Assembly (NCBI RefSeq): GCF_050948175.1
Contig: NW_027490136.1
Coordinates: 1,426,001 to 1,490,000 of the forward strand
DNA length: 64,000 nucleotides
Source of the DNA: Xylocopa sonorina
Lineage: Eukaryota > Arthropoda > Insecta > Hymenoptera > Apidae
Direction: 5' to 3'
Shown here: positions 25,101 through 32,973 of the stretch, one piece after another
Position numbering within the stretch: the stretch's first letter is position 1
How the letters are laid out: every line of letters begins with the position of its first letter
Made by a program: the position numbers and the translations under genes
The notes under the pieces: model-generated
What the model saw: the letters and a program-made list of their open reading frames with translations, nothing else
What the model was told of the DNA's origin: nothing
Database searches by the model: none

Positions 25101-26770
25101 TCCATTGGGATCTGGTGAAATCCGCTCGCGAGATCGAATGTACTAAAATACTTCGCACTCCCGAGCTGATCAAGTATCTCGGTAATGCAAGGGAGGGGAT
25201 AGGCATCGGCGACAGATTTCTCATTGAGTGCGCGGTAGTCGATGACGACGCGCCATTGCTTGTTGCCCAAGGAGTCCGGTTTCTTTGGGACAACCCACAA
25301 TGGCGAATTATATGGTGATTTTGACGGAGAGATGACACCATTTTGTAAAAATTTGTCGACTTGTCGTCGAATCTCCTCCTTATGAGCTGGTGGGAAACGG
25401 TATTGTTTCACATTGACGGGGCGGTCGTCGACGGTTGGAATCTTGTGCGTGGTTGCTGACGTATGTCCTAATTTATCCCCCTCAATGTGAAAAAGCTCCT
25501 GCGTGCTTTGAACGAGACGGACGACGTGCTCTCTTTCCTCTGCGTTGAGGTGGTCGAGACGGAGGAGACTAAGAATTCGGTCTAGGCGAGATTTCGAAGG
25601 ATTGGCGGATTTCGATGTTTGTTTTAACGGCGCCTGTTGTATATTATTTTTAACCGCCTGAGCATAAGAGATCTGTTGAACATTCGCGATTTTGCAACGC
25701 GAAGGAGGAGTTTCGATTGTCGAGTATGGTGTCTGACTCGAGAAAGAAATAGAAGTTTTCCCTTTTTGGGATGAGCCGATCGGTACGGCGGATACGTTAG
25801 ATTTAGTAGATTTAGAAAAAACCGGATACAGCGACGGACTATCCTCCTCGTGGAGGGGAGTCATGATTTGCGCGGGCTCAAGTACGATTTCTGGTAACGC
25901 GATTTCGACGGCGCGGTCGGATGAATTAATTCTTCGAGTTACCGCTTTGCCCCGAATTACTCTGACGAGAGCGTTTCCGAAAAATATACCCGGCGCAAGA
26001 TCGATACGGGGAATTATACCTTCCGCGAGGTTCGAATTAACTACGCGGACCTTGATACCGATATTTGATCTCGGCGGAATGGAGATACGGTCTCCTGACT
26101 TCGGAGAAGCTGCTTTGTCTTGCGTTCGAAGCTTCGATTTCGTTGCTGCATCGCGTTTCAGCGGAGGCGATGATTTACGCGGCGGGCGCGGCGGCGGAGG
26201 GGGAATAGATTCCGTGCGCGGCGCTTGTTTACGTTTCGGCGATAGGAGAGGCTTTATTTTCGAGTCCGGTGACGGTTCCTCGAGTGTTTCGATATCGTCT
26301 TCGAAAGGAATTCTCTTACCATTCCATTTGATTATTTTATTTGGAAAAGAGATTTCTGCGTCCATACAGAACCCGGAGCCGAGGATCCCGCTTGGTTTAA
26401 GGGGAAAATCATCCTCGACCACATTAAAAGGGACGACGCGACCGAAAATGACAAGATTCACCGTCCCTAAGGTTGCGGTTTTGCCATCGGTTACCCCTGT
26501 TATTATTACGATCTCGGACTTATCGATTCGCGCGGATGCTTTTAGAGCCGAACGTTTTATAATATTTATTTCCGCCCCAGTGTCCACCATGAAGCGAGTT
26601 GGTGAAATTAGAAGATCGGATTTTAGAATTACGTTTGGCGTGCTAGTTTTTCCGGTTATGTTTATCGCGGCGTTTCGTCGATTTCCGCGTTGGAGTTGTT
26701 CGCGGCGAGAGGACGGACTTGGTGCGCGGCCTCGCCACCTGTCTCGCGGCGGGTGCGGAGGCCATTGTCG
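21863..26770 (-). CDS. pol: Pol polyprotein: protease, RT, RNase H, integrase
   Basis: This frame makes the replication enzymes of the element. It has no good start of its own and is entered from gag by a -1 shift at 26776-26770; its own frame is closed by a stop at 26783. Numbering from the first ATG (26590): the protease active site DTGA is at 3-6 and ILG at 69-71. A proline- and lysine-rich linker covers about 105-170, and an unassigned beta-type stretch about 170-260. The RT has catalytic YLDD at 548-551. RNase H has TDAS with D697. Integrase has an H2C2 finger ending at C1080 and C1083, a DD35E triad D1113, D1173, E1209, and GPY at 1343-1345. All catalytic residues checked are present and there is no internal stop. 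The last roughly 200 residues are rich in proline, arginine and histidine, and the final 96 or so are encoded in the 3' LTR. Gag-Pol would be about 2039 aa. Confidence 0.95.
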   Translation of the reverse strand, partial: RQWPPHPPRDRWRGRAPSPSSRREQLQRGNRRNAAINITGKTSTPNVILKSDLLISPTRFMVDTGAEINIIKRSALKASARIDKSEIVIITGVTDGKTATLGTVNLVIFGRVVPFNVVEDDFPLKPSGILGSGFCMDAEISFPNKIIKWNGKRIPFEDDIETLEEPSPDSKIKPLLSPKRKQAPRTESIPPPPPRPPRKSSPPLKRDAATKSKLRTQDKAASPKSGDRISIPPRSNIGIKVRVVNSNLAEGIIPRIDLAPGIFFGNALVRVIRGKAVTRRINSSDRAVEIALPEIVLEPAQIMTPLHEEDSPSLYPVFSKSTKSNVSAVPIGSSQKGKTSISFSSQTPYSTIETPPSRCKIANVQQISYAQAVKNNIQQAPLKQTSKSANPSKSRLDRILSLLRLDHLNAEEREHVVRLVQSTQELFHIEGDKLGHTSATTHKIPTVDDRPVNVKQYRFPPAHKEEIRRQVDKFLQNGVISPSKSPYNSPLWVVPKKPDSLGNKQWRVVIDYRALNEKSVADAYPLPCITEILDQLGSAKYFSTFDLASGFHQIPMEPADAPKTAFSTPHGHYEFKRMPFGLKNAPATFQRLMDNVLSGLQGNEIFVYLDDIVIYASSLQEHRLKFDKLTQRLKEANLVLQPDKCEFLRREVSYLGHIISEHGVKPDPAKISAVKNFPRPRNAKQIKQFLGLAGYYRRFIANFSNIAKPLTNLLKKDAPFVWRNEHENSFVKLRDCLCEAPILQYPNFKQPFVITTDASAEAIGAILSQGPIGRDLPIAYTSRLLNAAEKNYSTIEKECLAIVYAVHYFRPYIYGNQFKLVTDHRPLVWMNSVKDPSSRLVRWRLKLAEFDYEMVYKSGKTNLNADALSRNPAQIFPLSYSENSEDDIFDVPPETRKKYTTLAPPPTPVTSEPELPTPGTSFRTNTAPPPQVASDSTDFYTPAPNEFFRREPLFNFSRDALSTRQDNVVVFVTQSGHPYDTGAKDLANAEKFLPNKNHVLTKAKVIQIGNEFQIQLPIIEHSTRSINFQTVIETFRSLCDVVNELQLQTFSIAQTYLDSVSWSRIQKILQDLFYETTVQITVCQGLIKTPSVEERLKIIRENHDSPVGGHKGVNKTYSRIRQQYFWPNMKTQIQEYIGKCKSCQTEKLVRVKTRQPLTLTDTPGRAFDKISMDVMGPLPETSDGYTSILTIQDLLTKYSVAVPLKTTTAVDIAEALIKEFICKFGCPKGILTDQGSNFINSLIKAIAIKFRIKQYKSTAFHPQTNGSVERSHHVLAEYLKHYIESSNDWVNWLPYAMFSYNTSVHEGTLYTPHELVFGRIARTPSATPFQDSSDNETYSDYLIQLQEKISKSQDLAKANLDNAKRRSKYYYDRNLNVQNFEVGQWVYLLKEPNKHKFQAQYSGPYRILEILGNCNVKLNVKGRHKIVHTNKIKICKRMHSMQSVDASERKVRETENEVSESSDIQTNAESESDESACNPKEARSHGPISKRYRQDQPGEKPQIPQHPADRTKRRIQHPEIYPTDKRSRHGRDSFSKGGGVTSGVPPATLRRPPHHPQHPYPEPLHTGHPPTRRPYRRRQRYEREEGCSMPRPRAISTHEGEDFTPYYEGEELSDTYWVESPAITKPYTYFSYMWD
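22155..22166 (-). other. Polypurine tract (plus-strand primer)
   Basis: In element sense, CAAGGGGGGTGG lies directly against the first bases of the 3' LTR (TGTAACG). A G-rich purine run abutting the 3' LTR is the standard RNase H-resistant primer for second-strand synthesis. It lies within the open pol frame, encoding the Gly-Gly-Gly near residue 1476. Confidence 0.85.
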
Positions 26771-27981
26771 TTTCCCGAATTTTTATTTACCGCGTTGTTG
26801 TACTGCCTTTTGCGGCACTCGCCTATTTCGTGCCCCGGGGTCTTGCAATAGCGACAAAATTTGGGCGCGTCCCTGGCTACGATTTGTCTCGGTTGTTCGT
26901 ACGCGGGGCCTCGAGTAGGAGGCGGTACGTCCCTGGATCGCAAGTATTCCTGCGGTCGGTACGGCGATGGCGGTCTGAGCCGACACTCGGTCGCGTAATG
27001 TCCGATATTATTGCATTTTCGGCAAATAATTTCGGCTGGTTTTTCGCGCGATTCTGGTCGCGCGACACGCGATCTACCTAGCCGGTTGCAATCACGTTCG
27101 TGCATTTGATAGAGCTCCCGCGCTCGAGCGAACGTTTCTCGCAATGTACCGAATGAATTTACCGTCATTTGCATCCGAATTTCTGGAATGAGACCGTCTT
27201 TAAAACATTGTAATGTGAGCGCGTCTACGTCATCGAGCGATTCCGGTGTGTCTCGTCGAGCAAGCCTTTCGCAATCAATTATAGCGGTTCTAAGATCTTT
27301 TACTCGACCGATGTAATCTAGAATGTGCTCGTTCGCGCGCATAAATATATTGGCAAGTTCACCCCGATAATGATGAGATGATTTTACGGAGCAAAAAGTG
27401 CTGCGAAGAACGTCCGTTAATTCGAGTATTGTGTAACACGGCTCGTCTTCTAGCGCGGCGTAGGCACTACCCTTGAGTTTTCCCTTAAGCAGGCGTGTGA
27501 AAGTTCGCTCGCACCCATTAGGGATAAGCTCATAAGCGCGTTTACACGCTCGGGTAAACTGAAGAATAGGAATGTTCTGACCATCGAATGTCGGCACGGC
27601 TTCGAGGGCCTGCTTAAGCGATAGCTCGTCGTGTTGCGAACTATTTGTATTGAAATCAGAGCTCGAATTATGTGCGGAAAGCGGATTTCCCCGAGGAATA
27701 TCCAGCGAAACGGTATCGTCGCGCGTTAAATCAGGCGTTCTGCGAATAGATTCTAATTCACGGCGTAAAATTTCTATTTGCTGGAGCAATGCGGCATTAC
27801 TCGGATCGGTCGCTTTCGTACTTTTCGCGGAAGTATTTTGTTGCGCGGTACTAGGAAGAGGCTCGGCGATAGCGTCTTGGAAATCAAGCGTTCTGCTAGT
27901 GCGTTTTTCGCGTTCAGAATCGGCCATCGCGGCGGCTCGCTGTGTCTGCTGGCGCGTTTTTGTCGGAGTCCGGGTTGCCAT
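26662..27981 (-). CDS. gag: Gag polyprotein with two CCHC zinc knuckles
   Basis: This is the 439-residue structural protein that assembles virus-like particles and packages element RNA. Residues 1-60 are polar and probably disordered. Around 62-82 is a short helical, coiled-coil-like stretch (LLQQIEILRRELESIRR). The central 120-300 part is the presumed capsid region. Nucleocapsid-type knuckles follow: C320, C323, H328, C333 and C376, C379, H384, C389, both with exact CX2CX4HX4C spacing. The ATG at 27981 is the first in this frame after the primer binding site, with a leader of about 50 bases. The stop TAA is at 26664-26662. Its last 36 codons overlap the pol frame. Ribosomes that do not shift make Gag alone, and those that shift at codon 404 make Gag-Pol. 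Length and knuckles are typical of insect Gypsy elements. Confidence 0.95.
   Translation of the reverse strand: MATRTPTKTRQQTQRAAAMADSEREKRTSRTLDFQDAIAEPLPSTAQQNTSAKSTKATDPSNAALLQQIEILRRELESIRRTPDLTRDDTVSLDIPRGNPLSAHNSSSDFNTNSSQHDELSLKQALEAVPTFDGQNIPILQFTRACKRAYELIPNGCERTFTRLLKGKLKGSAYAALEDEPCYTILELTDVLRSTFCSVKSSHHYRGELANIFMRANEHILDYIGRVKDLRTAIIDCERLARRDTPESLDDVDALTLQCFKDGLIPEIRMQMTVNSFGTLRETFARARELYQMHERDCNRLGRSRVARPESREKPAEIICRKCNNIGHYATECRLRPPSPYRPQEYLRSRDVPPPTRGPAYEQPRQIVARDAPKFCRYCKTPGHEIGECRKRQYNNAVNKNSGNDNGLRTRRETGGEAAHQVRPLAANNSNAEIDETPR
26728..26776 (-). promoter_or_regulatory. -1 ribosomal frameshift signal: GGGAAAC plus hairpin
   Basis: In element sense the heptamer GGGAAAC is at 26776-26770, phased so that gag reads G GGA AAC (Gly403-Asn404), the X XXY YYZ arrangement. 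A six-base spacer GACAAT follows. Then GGCCTC (26763-26758) pairs with GAGGCC (26733-26728). Inner pairs GC/GC and ACC/GGT follow with one bulged base on each strand, giving about 11 GC-rich pairs around a loop of roughly 12 bases. Pol is the -1 frame relative to gag, and a stop in the pol frame at 26783 lies just upstream, so the heptamer sits in the usable window. GGGAAAC is an established slippery sequence in retroviruses. That it works here is inference. Confidence 0.85.
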
Positions 27982-28032
27982 ATCTAGTTTCGCGGTTCCT
28001 TTCGGCAGAATTTCCGGAGGAAACGCGTGGCT

Positions 28033-28050
28033 ATCCCACCGCTGTCACCA
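28033..28050 (-). other. Primer binding site, tRNA-Leu-like
   Basis: In element sense TGGTGACAGCGGTGGGAT begins 13 bases after the 5' LTR end (28064). It starts with TGG, the complement of the tRNA CCA end. From memory it matches the complement of the 3' end of eukaryotic tRNA-Leu (AAG/TAG isoacceptors, ending CCCACCGCTGCCA plus CCA) at 17 of 18 positions. A 13-base gap between LTR and primer site is longer than the usual 0-5 bases. The exact isoacceptor depends on the host tRNA set. Confidence 0.75.
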
Positions 28051-28195
28051 AAAATAACTTTCGTGTCACGTCCCGAGGTGCGGTTGCGCTCGCAACGGTG
28101 GCACAAAGTCGTAACCGTTCCCGAAAATAACGCGAATTGCGTCCGGACCGGGTTCGTTGGCGTTTCGGACTCGATAAAACGGTAACTAACACTAA

Positions 28196-28204
28196 ACTTA
28201 CCTT
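28196..28204 (-). promoter_or_regulatory. Candidate 5' splice donor in the 5' LTR
   Basis: In sense the sequence is AAGGTAAGT, a perfect match to the metazoan donor consensus AAG|GTAAGT, with the exon end at 28202 and GT at 28201-28200. It lies about 135 bases before the LTR end, in the likely R/U5 leader. Some insect Gypsy elements and retroviruses splice from such a leader donor. No env frame exists to receive it here. The matching site in the 3' LTR is 20753-20761. Use is unproven. Confidence 0.35.
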
Positions 28205-29204
28205 GCGAAGGCTTGATTTCGCTGTCTGATTTCTCTTTCCAGGTACCTGGAGCGCCTTGGATCCGCAACCGGGATGGCGGCGGCGTACGGCTGGAACGGA
28301 GGTACGGGTCGTGCGGCGAAGGAAACCTCCTTCACAGGAACCAGGACTCGAACGCAGGAAATTGAATATTCCGGTGCATCACCCACGTATTCCCGAGCGA
28401 GACGACGAATAAACTCTCTCCTCCCCGCGCGTCGTGTACGCTTTGTCGGAGGTGCAAGGCTCGTCGAGAATACTTGAACTTCGGTCGAGTACGGCGCGGC
28501 TAAGCGTTGGTTCGCTCTAGCTTACCGGGATCAACCTGGGCGCAAGATATTCTGTATACGGTAGAAGTGAGGATGGAGCAACTAAGCGCTGGTTCGCTCT
28601 AGTCGTCGAGCCTCAAGACTATCGCAGATGAGATATAGAAATAGAATAATCGCGAGCGTACCCGTGGAGTAGAATTAAGGAATTGTATTTGAACTCGAAT
28701 AAAGATACTTTGAATCTGGTAAAAATAAACTATATTCTATGATTTCACTATACTAAATACACTTGACTAAGTTCTAAGTTACTGACTAGCGATTACAATG
28801 AGAATTAGAAATAGCATAAAGTATCGAATGGACTCCGCTATGGGAGTATGGATAGAGACGAATGCATTAGAGCTAATTGCTCGTTGCGAATGAGCCTATT
28901 GCTCGGATCGGAAGTGCATCGTTCGGATGCTGGATTAGAACTCCTCGGTTCGGTGATGAGTTAGCAACTCTCCGGTTCGGAGATGAGACGCGAACTCTCC
29001 AGTTCGGAGATGAGATACCAACTGACTCTCGGATCTCGCGTCCGCGACCTCCTCGGGTCGCGCGGCGCGCGAGTCGCTGGGCCCTCGCGGTGGGGCGGAC
29101 GGTCGGAGTAGGGCGGCCGCTCGGCCCTCGTGGTGGGGCGGCCGTTCGGCGTGGGGCGCGGCCCGCGTTAAGCGTGAGCCGCGAGCGTCGAGTGTGCGCG
29201 CGAG

Positions 29205-29225
29205 TGCACGGAACATAGCCGTGCA
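29205..29225 (-). other. 7-bp hairpin downstream of the TATA-like site
   Basis: The arms TGCACGG and CCGTGCA surround a seven-base loop, all within the 5' LTR. The hairpin lies just downstream of the TATA-like element, so it would be at or near the 5' end of the RNA. A second copy is in the 3' LTR 7443 bp to the left. A role as a cap-proximal structure is only a guess. Confidence 0.4.
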
Positions 29226-29229
29226 TGAA

Positions 29230-29249
29230 TAAAATATATACATATATTT
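29230..29249 (-). promoter_or_regulatory. TATA-like element of the 5' LTR
   Basis: In sense the AT-only stretch AAATATATGTATATATTTTA stands out in an otherwise GC-rich LTR, about 350 bases from the U3 start. This is a reasonable place for a TATA box. The start site would be roughly 25-30 bases downstream, near the hairpin. I did not see a convincing sense-strand AATAAA in the LTR by eye, so the R region is undefined. Confidence 0.4.
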
Positions 29250-29597
29250 ACTTAAATCTAGGTGTGTGTTGGTGTGTATGTACATATATGAGTAGTGTGC
29301 TTATTCTAATCCCACATGTACGAGAAGTACGTATAGGGCTTCGTGATCGCTGGGGATTCGACCCAGTACGTGTCGGAGAGCTCCTCGCCCTCGTAATACG
29401 GGGTGAAGTCCTCCCCCTCGTGTGTGGAGATCGCGCGTGGGCGCGGCATGCTGCATCCTTCTTCCCTCTCGTATCTTTGTCTCCTTCTGTAGGGACGGCG
29501 AGTCGGCGGGTGGCCCGTGTGCAGGGGCTCCGGATACGGATGCTGGGGATGATGAGGTGGACGCCGGAGGGTGGCAGGCGGTACGCCTGACGTTACA

Positions 29598-29601
29598 TAA
29601 G
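29598..29601. repeat. Target site duplication TAAG, right
   Basis: TAAG follows the last base of the right LTR (CGTTACA). It resumes the satellite string TAAGATATAATATGATTTGC in the phase in which the left arm stopped. Confidence 0.93.
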
Positions 29602-31929
29602 ATATAATATGATTTGCGAAGTGTTATGTATTCCTCGTCTACACTTCAAATGAATGTAAATGCGACACTTCCTTGCAAGGAAATAGCGTTTGCAGATGTC
29701 TACGTATCGAAGCAATAGAGTTCTAAAGCTTCTTAAAACGCGATATCGCATCTCATTTCTATGTTTCATGGTAAGATATAATATGATTTGCGAAGTGTTA
29801 TGTAATCCTCGTCTACACTTCAAATGAATGTAAATGCGACACTTTCTTGCAAGGAAATAGCGTTTGCAGATGTCTGCGTATCGTAGCATTGGATTTCTAA
29901 TGCTTCTTAAAACGCGATATCGCATCTCATTTCTATGTTTCATGGTAAGATATAATATGATTTGCGAAGTGTTATGTATTCCTCGTCTACACATCAAATG
30001 AATGTAAATGCGACACTTTCTTGCAAGGAAATAGCGTTTGCAGATATCTACGTATCGAAGCAATAGAGTTCAAATGCTTCTTAAAACGAGATATTGCATC
30101 TCATATCTATGTTTCATGATAAGATATAATATTCATTGCGAACTGTTATGCATTCCTCGTCTACGATTCAAATGAATGCAAATGCGAAACTTCCTTGCAT
30201 GGAAATAGCGTTTGCAGATGTCTACGTATCGTAGCAATAGAGTTCTAATGCTTCTTAAAACGCGATATCGCATCTCATTTCTATGTTTCATGGTAAGATA
30301 TAATATGATTAGCGAAGTGTTATGTAATCCTCGTCTACACTTCAAATGAATGTAAATGCGACACTTTCTTGCAAGGAAATAGCGTTTGCAGATGTCTACG
30401 TATCGTAGCATTGGATTTCTGATGCTTCTTAAAACGAGATATTGCATCACATATCTATGTTTCATGATAAGATATAATATACATTGCGAAGTGTTATGCA
30501 TTCCTCGTCTACAATTCAAATGAATGAAAATGCGACACTTCCTTGCAGGGAAATAGCGTTTGCAGATGTCTACGTGTCGTAGCAATAGAGTTCTAATGCT
30601 ACTTAAAACGCGATATCGCATCTCATTTCTATGTTTCATGGTAAGATATAATATGATTTGCGGAGTGTTATGTACTCCTCGTCTACACTTCAAATGAATG
30701 TAAATGCGACACTTCCTTGCAAGGAAATAGCGTTTGCAAATGTCTACTTATCGTAGCATTAGTGTTCTAATGCTTCTTAGAACGCGATGTCGCATCTCAT
30801 TTCTATGTTTCATGGTAAGATATAATATGATTTGCGAAGTGTCATGCATTCCTCGTCTACCATTCAGATGAATGTAAATGCGACACTTCCTTGCAAGGAA
30901 ATAGCGTTTGCAGATGTCTACGTATCGTAGCAATAGAGTTCTTATGATTCTTAACGCGATATCGCATCTCATTTCTATGTTTCATGGTAAGATATAATAT
31001 GATTTGCGAAGTGTTATGTATTCCTCGTCTACACATCAAATGAATGTAAATGCGACACTTCCTAGCAAGGAAATAGCGTTTGCAGATGTCCACGTGTCGT
31101 AGCAATAGCGTTGTTATGATTCTTAAAACGCGATATCGCATCTCATTTCTATGTTTCATGGTAAGATATAATATGATTTGCGAAGTGTTATGTATTCCTC
31201 GTCTACACTTCAAATGAATGTGAATGTGACACTTCCTCGCTAGGAAATTGCGTTTGCAGATGTCTGCGTATCGTAGCAGTAGAGTTCTAATGCTTCGTAA
31301 AACGCGATATTGCATCTCATTTCTATGTTTCATGGTAAGATATAATATGATTTGCGAAGTGTTATGTATTCCTCGTCTACACTTCAAATGAATGTAAATG
31401 CGACACTTCTTTGCAAGGAAATAGCGTTTGCAGATGTCTACGTATCGTTGCAATAGAGTTCTTATGATTCTTAAAACGCGATATCGCATCTCATTTCTAT
31501 GTTTCATGGTAAGATATAATATGATTTGGGGAGTGTTATGCATTCCTCGCCTACGATTCAATTGAATGTAAATGCGACACTTCCTTGCAAGGAAATAGCG
31601 TTTGCAGATGTCTACGTATCGTAGCAATAGAGTTCTTATGATTCTTATAAGGCGATATCGCATCTCATTTCTATGTTTCATGGTAAGGTATAATATGATT
31701 TGCGAAGTGTTATGTATCCGTCGTCTACACTTCAAATAAATGTAAATGCGACACTTTCTTACAAGGAAATAGCGTTTGCAGATGTCTACGGGTCGTAGCA
31801 ATTGAGTTCTAATGCTTCTTAAAACGCGATATCGTATCTCATTTCTATGTTTCATGGTAAGATATAATACGTTGTGCGAAGTGTTATGTATTCCTCGGCT
31901 ACACTTCAAATGAATGTAAATGCGACACT

Positions 31930-32973
31930 TCTTTGTAAGGAAATAGCGATTGCAGATGTCTACGTATCGTAGCAGTAGAGTTCTTATGATTCTTAAAACG
32001 CGATATCGTATCTCATTTCTATGTTTCATGGTAAGATATAATATGATTTGCGGAGTGTTATGTATTCCTCGTCTACACTACAAATGAATGCAAATGCGAC
32101 AGTTCCTTGCAAGGAAATAGCGTTTGCAGATGTCTACCTATCGTAGCAGTAGTGTTCTAATGCTTCTTAGAACGCGATATCGCATCTCATTTGTATGTTT
32201 CATGGTAAGACATAATATGATTTGCGAAGTGTTATGTATTCCTCGTCTACACTTCAGATGAATGTAAATGCGACACTTCCTTGCAAGGAAATAGCGTTTG
32301 CAGATGTCTACGTATCGAAGAAATAGAGTTCAAATGCTTCTTAAAACGAGATATTGCATCTCATATCTATGTTTCATGATAAGATATAATATTCATTGCG
32401 AACTGTTATGCATTCCTCGTCTACGCTTCAAATGAATGTAAATGCGACACTTCTTTGCAAGGAAATAGCGATTGCAGATGTCTACGTATCGTAGCAGTAG
32501 AGTTCTTATGATTCTTAACACGCGATATCGTATCTCATTTCTATGTTTCATGGTAAGATATAATATGATTTGCGGAGTGTTATGTATTCCTCGTCTACAC
32601 TACAAATGAATGCAAATGCGACAGTTCCTTGCAAGGAAATAGCGTCTGCAAATGTCTACCTATCGTAGCAGTAGTGTTCTAATGCTTCTTAGAACGCGAT
32701 ATCGCATCTCATTTGTATGTTTCATGGTAAGACATAATATGATTTGCGAAGTGTTATGTATTCCTCGTCTACAGTTCAGATGAATGTAAATGCGACACTT
32801 CCTTGCAAGGAAATAGCGTTTGCAGATGTCTACGTATCGAAGAAATAGAGTTCAAATGCTTCTTAAAACGAGATATTGCATCTCATATCTATGTTTCATG
32901 ATAAGATATAATATTCATTGCGAACTGTTATGCATTCCTCGTCTACGCTTCAAATGAATGTAAATGCGACACT
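31930..32973. repeat. Tandem 522-bp (3-monomer) duplication
   Basis: Copies are at about 31930-32451 and 32452-32973. Shared rare variants are CGTATCGAAGAAATAGAG, TGCAAATGCGACAGTTCC and CATTTGTATGTTTCATGG at an offset of exactly 522 bp. A few substitutions separate the copies, such as CTTAAAACGCG versus CTTAACACGCG. Confidence 0.75.

Larger units (their letters stand above)
20621..29597 (-). mobile_element. Complete Ty3/Gypsy-type LTR retrotransposon
   Basis: This 8977-bp element is inserted in the satellite on the minus strand. It has two 1534-bp LTRs ending TGTAACG...CGTGACA in the sense direction, a primer binding site, gag, a frameshift-linked pol in the order protease, RT, RNase H, integrase, a polypurine tract, and a TAAG target duplication. 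The domain order with integrase last defines the Ty3/Gypsy (Metaviridae) type and excludes Copia. There is no third open frame that could be an envelope gene. Both coding frames are free of stops and I found only three LTR differences, so insertion is recent and the copy could be autonomous. Its GC-rich coding and LTR sequence contrasts with the AT-rich satellite. I cannot assign a named family from memory. Confidence 0.97.
28064..29597 (-). repeat. 5' LTR of the element
   Basis: This 1534-bp LTR is the right copy on the plus strand and the 5' LTR in sense, so it carries the active promoter. In sense it begins TGTAACG at 29597 and ends CGTGACA at 28064. Identity with the other copy is about 99.8% (three substitutions seen). 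It contains a TATA-like stretch (about 29249-29230), a 7-bp hairpin just downstream, three 25-bp repeats, a GC-rich tract and a consensus splice donor near its end. Several open frames here (for example 28873-29226 minus and 28877-29218 plus) are GC-driven and overlap each other on both strands, so I do not call them genes. Confidence 0.96.
19826..30760. repeat. 2956-bp higher-order repeat, copy 2, split by the LTR element
   Basis: Copy 2 consists of 19826-20620 plus about 29602-30760, with the 8977-bp element and the second TAAG in between. After subtracting element and target duplication (8981 bp), the offset on both sides of the insertion is the same 2956 bp. The unit was therefore duplicated first and then hit by the element. 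The right-hand part keeps variants such as ACATCAAATGAATGT and TGCAGGGAAATAGC seen in copy 1. Confidence 0.8.

Noticed and set aside
26646..26652. GAAAAAC as the frameshift site
   Set aside because: In element sense it lies downstream of the gag stop (26664-26662), so ribosomes in the gag frame would not reach it. GGGAAAC at 26776-26770 is correctly placed and phased.
25863..26918. 351-codon plus-strand frame opposite gag and pol
   Set aside because: It lies antisense to the protease and linker of pol and to the end of gag, with no recognisable domain. It is a shadow of the coding strand.
28873..29285. Overlapping 113-121 codon frames on both strands of the LTRs
   Set aside because: The sequence is very GC-rich and poor in stop codons, and frames overlap on both strands in the same bases. 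The biased composition explains them. Only the pol tail is continuous with a real gene.
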